From Schoenoplectus triqueter (lineage: Eukaryota > Streptophyta > Magnoliopsida > Poales > Cyperaceae): 26,526 bases of DNA. This document shows positions 19,641 to 26,526 of the stretch, piece by piece (the stretch's first letter is position 1; each line of letters opens with the position of its first letter). The notes beneath the pieces are model-generated. The model had not been told where the DNA came from and did no database searches. It was given only the letters and a program-made list of their open reading frames with translations. Both the position numbers and the translations under genes were made by a program. Where the stretch lies: positions 1 to 26,526 of the forward strand of contig CAXKVV010001192.1 in NCBI GenBank assembly GCA_964058805.1, given 5' to 3'.

Positions 19641-20028
19641 CTTTACTGCGAGTACTAATTGCAATTTATCACATAATTCATAAAATTTGGTAAAAAATTC
19701 TATTGAAAATCAAGGAGCAGAGCTTGCATCATCATTGATTATGGAATACAGCTTGACGCTGTTAATTATGCTCAACTCAAATATATAAAGAATGGTCAGA
19801 TAGGAAATGGTGATAATCAATGGTGGCATCAGAGTAGATGCCAGTTGGTGTTCGAGCACTATTAATTTGCTGAAAAATGAATTTTATATAGTAAATAATG
19901 AAGGTTTTTTTTAATCCATGCATTTTATTTTCTTAACTCGAACATTCTCAACCGATTGTTTCTGATTTTAATGATAGATTTCTCTTAGATGTTAATCACC
20001 TATTACATAGGAAGCAGTTATGACAACT

Positions 20029-20037
<9 letters not shown>

Positions 20038-20069
<32 letters not shown>

Positions 20070-20192
20070 AAAAATGAGAGTCAAATCCTTAAATTTTATA
20101 AACATTTGTAAAGAATCTCTATCTAAATATCGAATCTAAGATCTCCCACATGAAGAGCATCGTTTTTTATCACTAGACCAAACGTTTATTCT
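20038..20192 (-). mobile_element. tRNA-derived SINE, minus strand, with (TA)n tail
   Basis: On the minus strand the head reads GTTTGGTCTAGTGATAAAAA (box A-like) and, further on, TTAGATTCGATATTT (box B-like). The 3' end is a TA dinucleotide run (to 20038). Flanks AACTCAAATATAT (20025-20037) and AACTCAAATGTAT (20193-20205) match at 12 of 13, consistent with a target-site duplication. Confidence 0.7.
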
Positions 20193-20335
20193 AACTCAAA
20201 TGTATCTTAAGCTGGTGCGAGCACTACTAAAGTTAGGCTGCACGAAATAACAAGAGAAAGTTGGAGAAGCATAGTTAATTAGTTGTAACCAATATGGAAA
20301 TCCAAGCTTCAGAACGTAAAAAATATGGCCCGGAT

Positions 20336-20951
20336 CAGTAGCGGAGCTTGACTCAAATCTTAGAAGGGGCCAATTAATATATATAATAAAATATTATTTA
20401 TTTTACAAAATTTAGTACTAATTTTTTTCGTAAATTGTACTAATAGTACGACACATTTATTTTAATATTAATTCAATCAATATGATGAAAATTCTGTATA
20501 AATAATTACATAGAATCATTTTTTTTCTTTAAAAATAAATGGAACTTAAACATATCTTTATTAAAAACAAGAAATATTCTACTATGAAAATCAAGAAAAA
20601 TGAACAGCATAAAAAAATTGAGGTTTACTATAAGTATACTTTGATATTTACAAAAAAAAGGATGAAAAAAGACAAAAAAAATCAGAAAACATTATTTATC
20701 ATTTGCTCTTTTGATTCATATTTATTATATAATCAAATTAAGGTGTAACTACTGCAATTAAGTAGAACGATCATGTCAAGAAAATAATGTAAATTTTTTT
20801 CATATCACACATAATCCAACTATTATTAAAAGAGGGGGTCAATTAAGTGTTTAATCAACATTTATATAACAAAATACATAACATAATTAAAATTTTCCAA
20901 TTGGAAGGGGGGGGCATGGCCCCGTTTGGCCCTAAAGAAGCTCCGCCACTG
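20336..20951. mobile_element. Non-autonomous hAT element, Tip100-like ends, 616 bp
   Basis: The left end CAGTAGCGGAGCTT and the right end, reverse-complemented CAGTGGCGGAGCTT, form a terminal inverted repeat that resembles plant Tip100 hAT ends. Both ends are followed by AGGGGCC-like sequence. GCCCGGAT at 20328-20335 and 20952-20959 is a perfect 8-bp target-site duplication. The interior is AT-rich; the Lys-rich open frame 20539-20748 has no transposase feature. Bases 20960-21300 are unassigned. Confidence 0.85.
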
Positions 20952-21309
20952 GCCCGGATAGAAATTATGACAAAGCCGCTACAATCACATTTATGACAGC
21001 AGATGTTGTTGTACTATCATCTGATATATTTGGGTAATTTGAAACTTTTTTATTTATTGATGGTTTTTATTACTTTTATTATTTGAATAAAACAACATGC
21101 AAATGAAGCATATGGTATGAATCTGGTAAGCTAGAAGGACCTTATGTGGTTTGAGCTTCATTCTGTACCTTTCAAATTGGTACCGGTTGTACCGTTATCT
21201 TTCATGGATACTGGTACGAAATTGATATATCTATGTAAAGAACATATTTAATTTTGAATTTATTTCTAGGACTGAATAAAAAAAGGTCAGATTCGTGATT
21301 CAATTCAGA

Positions 21310-21760
21310 ATATCGTCGCAATTCTTTTTTACGACACCCAGTCAACCCTAACCCTAAATCTATTTCACAAATCTTGTCGCCGCTCTCTCTTTGAGCCTTT
21401 CTCGATTTCTCCTCTTGTCACCTCTACTACTTTCTCTGAGACGCACGCGACCGGCGCGGCGATGACTCCTCTTTCTTTATTTCTCCTCCCTCTCTCTGCG
21501 ACTCCACTGGCAGTGATTTCACTTCTCCGGTTCTCCCCCCCAGTCCCCGTCGCCCCGATTGCTCTTGCATCTCAGCATTGGAAGCGAGTGTTTCGCCCCT
21601 GACTGACGAAAGAACTCAACAATCAACACCACATCCGGCTCTAATCGACAGTTCGACACCTCTCTGACTCTCTCTCACCCGATCTCATCTCACCAGATCT
21701 CAGCGAGTAGATCAGTAGACCTCTGACTGACAAAAGTCACAAAACAAGCTTCTCATTTAC
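21310..21760 (+). other. Promoter/5'UTR-like island with a telo-box and a short open frame
   Basis: AACCCTAACCCTAAAT at 21344-21359 matches the plant telo-box found in promoters of many translation-related genes. It is followed by a CT-rich, GC-richer stretch and an ATG at 21462 opening about 46 codons (MTPLSLFLLPLSATPLAVIS...). No continuing exon is recognisable, so it looks like the 5' part of a lost or captured gene. The open frame at 21982-22329 further on has no recognisable domain. Confidence 0.3.
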
Positions 21761-22363
21761 TGGTACATTATGGAACTGATTTGAGACTACACAAATTTTT
21801 CTGTTGTTACTTTATCTGATGTTTGCTTCTCATTGACTCAATTTCATTCTTTGGTCAGAAGAGAAGCTCTCTTCTTCCTTGCGCCTATCTTCTATTCTTC
21901 TATTTTAATTGATCCTGAAGTTTAGCTGAAACATTAATATAGCGATAATATAACGAGTTGGGTTTTGAGCTTGCGGGATAATTGAAATATAAACAAACAA
22001 ACAGGGAAATAATTGTATTACATTTATATTTTACATGGGGATCAGAAAAAAAAAAGTGTAGTATTAAATTAGGCGCTGGCACTTTGCTAGTTAAAATATA
22101 TATGCTTTGCCAAAGCCCTCTTTTATCTCCGTGTCAGTTTTTAAGGAACTTATTTATGCAAATTGGTGTATCTAGCGCCTACATAATTAGCGACGCGGCG
22201 GATTTAAGCCGTACAGTTTTAAATGTTAATAAATATTCATTTAATTTCGAACATGCGACTTTCATACGAGAAGCATTGATTATGTCGCTGAAAACTGATT
22301 ATCAAGTGTCATTTTTTACAGTGTATTAATTGGAACATGATATGAAAATAGCATCACGATACT

Positions 22364-22475
22364 TTTTTTTTTGCTTCCAAATATCAATCATGCTCATCAA
22401 GATTTGAATCCACGATCTAATTTTGAAGTCCATTCTGATTAATCATCACCTGAATTAGTAGACCATTTACTTACT
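22364..22475 (-). mobile_element. Possible SINE, minus strand
   Basis: On the minus strand AATGGTCTACTAATTCAGG resembles box A, GTGGATTCAAATC resembles box B, and the segment ends in an A run (22364-22374 as T on plus). No target-site duplication was found, which lowers confidence. Confidence 0.35.
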
Positions 22476-22852
22476 ATAGTATTTTTATTGTTCTAATATC
22501 ATCGTCAGCATTTAAAATGAAGTTCATGTTGGTATGCATATTTATTTCATATAAATTTTATATGATGGAAATCATATATATTTGTAGTACCTAATGTTCA
22601 CTTCATTCAGCCATCCACCCATTACAGCATAAAAGAGATTTAGCCAACACCCATTCAATAATGATTATTAGTAAATTCCGTTATTAAAGGGGGTTAGTGA
22701 CATTATCGAAATATTAAAAACTTCTTTTTATAATGATTTTTAATGAAAAATATTGTTAAAATGGAGGTCAAAATGTTAAAAAAATTGGGATGAACATTTA
22801 TTAACATTTTTTAACAAAAAGTCGTTGTCAAAAGAATATTTAACAACGGTTT

Positions 22853-23101
22853 TTATAAAAAAAAAAATAAAGGGTGAGATTTGAATTTTGCGTGGAGAGA
22901 AAGCAACCCACCAATACTAGGTGGCAGGAGTGATTCAATTATTCGAATATAGGAGAACCGTGCAACTGAGAGAGATCCCCAGACAGGAGAGAAGGGGGAG
23001 GAGAGAGGTGTGGTGCAACGCCTCCTCCTCCTGATCCGATTTAGGCGTTTGCTTCGTCTGAAATTGTTACTTGTTGCCGGAGGCCGAGCGTATAAGGCCA
23101 A
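22853..23101 (-). other. Unassigned 82-codon open frame in a GC-richer island
   Basis: The minus-strand frame starts MALYARPPATSNNFRRSKRL and contains an Arg run (RIRRRRR) then Ser/Pro-rich sequence; acidic residues are rare. It could be the transit-peptide end of a captured gene or simply the reverse of a purine-rich repeat. No domain is recognised. A CGTTGT...ACAACG stem with A/T-rich extensions lies just beyond its end (22817-22853). Bases 23102-23820 are AT-rich and empty. Confidence 0.2.
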
Positions 23102-23821
23102 TCTGACTCATAAATTTTGTGGGTCGCTGAACTATGATTCCTTATTTATTCACTTTTAATCATTAAATTATAATATTTATTCAAATATAATTTGATAGTT
23201 TTTATATACAAATTTAACTAAAAATATATAATTCTATATGAATATGTATTTAAATAATTATTTTTAGTAAGATTGATAAATTATTATTGTTTTATCATCC
23301 ATAGAATATTTTATGCTATTGATCATATAATTTAATAAGTTAATTTATAATTTTTTGTGCAAAGAGTGTATAATTTATCAATTTTACTTAAATTTTTTAA
23401 TTAATTACATGTCCATATATAATATTATCAAATTTCTTTTAAATTTGGTTGGAAAAACTACGAGAGTAACTAAATTTGAACAAACATCAAAGTTTAGTAA
23501 CTAAAAATATATAATAAAAGTTCATTAATCAAATAAAAATTTAAATTATTGTTTAGTGACCTCCCAAAAAATTACCCTTTAAAAAATGTATATATAGATG
23601 TGTATTATAAGGCATTTTACTTATTGGCTGTGATGTGGTTCTTTTTAGTCTTTTGAAAATTATTAAGTTTATTTGTTTTGTTGGTCTTTTTTTGTTTTAT
23701 ACTTTTTACCTTTGCTTAATTCATTGTTATTTTTTACAGTTTTATATAGTACTTTGCTAATGGAGGCAAATAGAATTATGTAGTTTGATTTTCCAATGGG
23801 TCTTTATGCTTTTCCAGGAGC

Positions 23822-23897
23822 TCCCTATTTAAACATAGTGCCGAATAGTGGTGGCGCATACATACTTGTCGGGGCCTATCTTCCCTATTTAAACATA
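23822..23897. repeat. Short direct repeat, 16 bp, spaced 60 bp
   Basis: TCCCTATTTAAACATA occurs at 23822-23837 and again at 23882-23897. The sequence between is GC-richer (GTGGTGGCGCATAC). TATTTAAA could be TATA-like, but no gene follows clearly. Confidence 0.5.
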
Positions 23898-23939
23898 TTA
23901 CTTTTTTGCAGAGAAGATTGAATTGAAACTCGGAGTGAG

Positions 23940-24300
23940 AGCATGCATTTCAGCCATATAGAGAGAATTACCTGCCTTACACTAGCGTTGGCTATGGCTT
24001 GCTTCTTAAAAGACAGATCCTCACCTTGAAAAGGGAACCTCATTGCTCCCTCTCCCTCCATCTGGTCAAGCTTCCTTGTAGGACAACTTTGGGGTGAGGC
24101 TCCTTTCCATGCATCTATTCTCTGAAACGGATTCTAGAGGGCGGGTTCCTAAAGCAGCACCATTACAAAGTCAAGGGTTGAAAACAGCAGGCTTGCTTTC
24201 AGATTCTCGGCTATGCTCCTCATATCCTTCTCCATGTGCTTGGTTGAAATGGTTGGTGACATTCAAGCTTGATCTCGAGAGAGGCCTTTGATGCTATGAG
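23940..24300. other. GC-richer island, possible gene fragment
   Basis: This stretch stands out from AT-rich surroundings. Open frames on both strands (for example 24094-24291 plus; a minus frame with MEKDMRSIAENLKASLLFST) are interrupted by stops. None gives a domain I recognise, so it may be an eroded or captured gene piece. The 24300-24860 stretch after it contains part of a 200-codon open frame (24530-25132) that runs into the foldback element and looks spurious. Confidence 0.25.
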
Positions 24301-24860
24301 CAAACTGATTCAAAAAAAGAGGGCGCTAGCAACAGCGGAATTGGGCAAATTTCTTTTCCTCCATCCTCATTAAATAAGACCTGCGTATTATTTCACATAT
24401 TATGAAAAACAAACGCTTTAATTGAAAACCTTACCGCTGAGGGATACATCATCATCAGGACTATACGAATGGAATGTATACTGTATAAATTAATAAATCA
24501 AAAGTGTAAAAAAAAGAGAGTAAATTCTAGTGTCATTTTTTTTTTTGCATCATGCAACAGAGGAAAGCATAATAAATATCAGAAGTACAAACCTTGATAA
24601 AGGGAGATCAAAAGTCGACAAGTTACTCAAAGCTTTCTTAATTAGTCAAAACTTTTTTCCTGCTCTAGCAAAAAAAATATATTATTATTATTATTATCAA
24701 ATAGAGGATTTCTATAATTCTATAATTCCTGAACAAGCCATTAAATTTAAAAAAGCATTAGATCTTGTATGCGATATTCTCTCTCGAGAGCTAGTGTTGC
24801 AAGTCTATATGCCGGTAATCTATGGAAAAACCAAGCATACGCGAAGATATTCCTATAGGG

Positions 24861-25304
24861 TTCATCCTCAAAAAGTTTTACAACTCAATTTTGCTAAAAT
24901 GGATCCAGTTTTTGTTATATATAATATTCATAATAATTATATTATTAATAATAAGAGTGATAAAATCAAAAATTTTAAAACAGCTATTCTTTTTTTTTCC
25001 ACTGTCCATAGCGCGTTTGCACCTTTAGTTTTTTTTTTTAGTTCACCTTGCGTTTGCACCAGGAGGCTCTTCTCTCAGGCGCCAGTGGAAAAACGTCACT
25101 CCCACTGGCGTCTTTTAGTTTTTTTTTTTTAAACTGAAAAAAAATGAAAGACGCCACTGACAGTGGCGTCTTTGCAACGCGCCACTACCAGTGGCGCGCT
25201 GCTATTAGTATTTTTAAATTTTCGATTTCATCACTGTTATTATTAATAATATAATTATTATAAATATTATATATAAAAAAAACTGAAATGGATCGTTTGA
25301 GGAT
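24861..25304. mobile_element. Foldback-type element with nested GC-rich palindromes
   Basis: The left arm (about 24861-25020) and right arm (about 25166-25304, reverse-complemented) share TATATATAATATT, ATAATAATTATATTATTAAT, AGTGAT and TAAAATC/TGAAATC blocks in the same order, plus TCATCCTCA / TGATCCTCA at the outer end and AGCGCG...TTGCA at the inner end. Inside are three GC-rich hairpins: 25080-25088 with 25102-25110 (CGCCAGTGG), a perfect 27-bp palindrome at 25147-25173 (AAAGACGCCACTG arms around one base), and 25078-type CGCGCCACT arms at 25178-25198. No transposase. The outer boundaries and target-site duplication are not fixed. Confidence 0.65.
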
Positions 25305-26136
25305 CATCCGGGCTTCAAGATACTAGCTTGAATTTTTTAAATATTATATTAATATTAAAGTGTACAGTATAAAATTATGACTCGAATTTTCTAAATATTG
25401 GATAAAATAAAATTCACGCCCCTAAAATTTGTCGGCCTCCTAAAATTCTCCACAAGTCCAGCTACTGCTTGTTGTGGTTGTTGATATTTGACAAAATAAT
25501 AAAATAAGAATAGTATTCCCCCTATTATGCACTTTACTATTTTCCTTATTCCCGGGTTACTGTGGCGATATTCTTGTCGCCATCAAAGGTACAAACGTGA
25601 AACAACATTTTTTTTCCTTATACATAGATAAACTATTTTTTCCTATTTAATTGGAAAATTGATATATGCTAATCATCTTAAGACTGCCTTTTCATTTACA
25701 GGTTAATTCCTTGTCCTACAAGTTTAAGACACTCGTTGACGATCTTGACAATAATTTTTGAAATATATAGGGTAAACAAATAAAGATAAAAGTTATTAAT
25801 TATAGGTTTATTGTTGAACTTTTAAGATTTATTGCATTTTGTATTTTATTAAGAGTCATTTGATATTTTAAAAAAGTTGATAAAATCCAAAACAATTGTA
25901 AATATCAATGCTCTTGATGAACGGTGTAGGCGTGTAGCTCCCTTCGCATGGAATAGTATTGTTTTTTCAAATGATGAATTTCAAGATATTAAATAGGCAT
26001 ATTTTGAAATAAATTAGAAACATGTTTAACTTTTTCCACTTTATTATTGCTCCAAGAAAAATAAATGAAGACAAAGTTCACAAGTCGTCCCACTTATGGC
26101 TTTTAAAATACGTTGTATCATTAACAAACTAAATAT
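25305..26136. other. Intergenic AT-rich sequence
   Basis: I see no gene or element here. The only structure is a small hairpin, TGGCGA...TCGCCA, near 25563-25582. Confidence 0.5.
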
Positions 26137-26526
26137 CACTACCACAAAAATATCTTTAGAACCGTCCATTTAGCAGTCGTTGAATAAAAAATCAATTTTA
26201 AAAGGAATGATTATAAAATAAGGGGTTGTAATAGAAATAACAGTCATAATGAATTTAGTTTAGCATCGATTTTTGAAAGAAATGATTCTAATTAAATAAG
26301 TTTAAAATCGATTATTTTAAAACTAACTCTAATCAAATATATTTAAAAGTAATTATTTAAAAATCGGCTCTAATCAAATAAATTTAAAATTAATTATTTA
26401 AAAACTGACTCTAATCAAATAGGTTTAAAACCGAATTTTTAATAACGGGCTCTAAACAAATAGGTTTAAAATCCATTTTTTAAAAATCAACTCTAATCAA
26501 GTAAGTTTAAAATCATTTTTTTTAAT
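26137..26526. mobile_element. Terminus of a CACTA (En/Spm) transposon, cut by the window end
   Basis: CACTACCACAAAAATAT at 26137 matches the CACTA terminal inverted repeat form. The preceding TAT (26134-26136) would be one copy of the 3-bp target-site duplication. The end is followed by a subterminal repeat array, as transposase-binding regions of this superfamily usually are. The transposase genes and other end would lie beyond the window. Confidence 0.8.
26286..26526. repeat. Six 41-bp subterminal tandem repeats of the CACTA element
   Basis: Units begin at 26286, 26327, 26368, 26409, 26450 and 26491 (last one partial), with a core of CTCTAATCAAATA, GTTTAAAA and TTTTTAAAAA. The period is exactly 41 bp throughout despite many substitutions. 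Confidence 0.9.

Noticed and set aside
20539..20748. Lys-rich 69-codon frame inside the Tip100-like element
   Set aside because: Composition follows the A-rich interior and there is no transposase motif; the element is too short to be autonomous.
22694..22702. TTAGTGACA as a possible CACTA terminus (TAGTG)
   Set aside because: The flanking sequence does not match the CACTA terminus at 26137 and candidate subterminal sequence lies on the wrong side.
24530..25132. 200-codon open frame, the longest in the window
   Set aside because: It contains homopolymeric Phe and Tyr runs from T and TAT repeats, spans the left arm and core of the foldback element, and shows no domain.
1..26526. CRISPR-like or prokaryotic mobile systems
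   Set aside because: No spaced identical repeats, no Shine-Dalgarno-led operons, and a clear intron-bearing plant gene.

Overview
This is a plant nuclear window, most likely from a eudicot. It is strongly AT-rich, full of simple repeats and eroded transposable elements, and its only clear protein gene is split by seven GT-AG introns. I see no prokaryotic operon, no CRISPR array, and no rRNA or functional tRNA gene. The species cannot be read from the sequence.

The one intact gene is at 13537-17176 (+). It has eight exons that join in frame to give 374 codons of a UbiA-superfamily membrane prenyltransferase, of the 4-hydroxybenzoate polyprenyltransferase (COQ2/PPT1/PGT) type. Both aspartate-rich metal-diphosphate motifs are present. 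Several positions around them differ from the usual plant PPT1 consensus as I remember it, so a specialised aromatic prenyltransferase paralogue is a real possibility. The gene also carries an upstream ORF in its leader and a 360-bp solo LTR in intron 5.

Left part (1-5800): AT-rich low-complexity DNA with a TAA/TAG microsatellite; a two-unit tandem repeat (1407-1864); a decayed Ty3/gypsy (Athila-like) element on the minus strand with gag remains (about 2120-3481), a tRNA-Asp-type primer-binding site (3692-3711) and the start of an LTR (from 3719); a broken coiled-coil reading frame on the minus strand (4190-4825); and a diverged copy of a sequence that is duplicated further right.

Middle (5795-12776): a hAT-like MITE is followed by a direct tandem duplication of about 3 kb (5994-8860 and 8861-11925). 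Each copy carries the same SINE insertion. About 750 bp inside the duplication is almost identical between copies while the flanks are clearly diverged. A second hAT-type MITE with GGGTCGGG-rich ends lies just upstream of the gene promoter region.

Right part (17177-26526): no convincing gene. It is a mosaic of small mobile elements, several with intact target-site duplications: a 172-bp near-perfect hairpin (18176-18347), a SINE (20038-20192), a Tip100-like hAT element (20336-20951), a large foldback structure with nested GC-rich palindromes (about 24861-25304), and the terminus of a CACTA transposon with six 41-bp subterminal repeats (26137 to the window end). Between these are CT-rich 5'UTR-like islands and a few short unassigned open frames.
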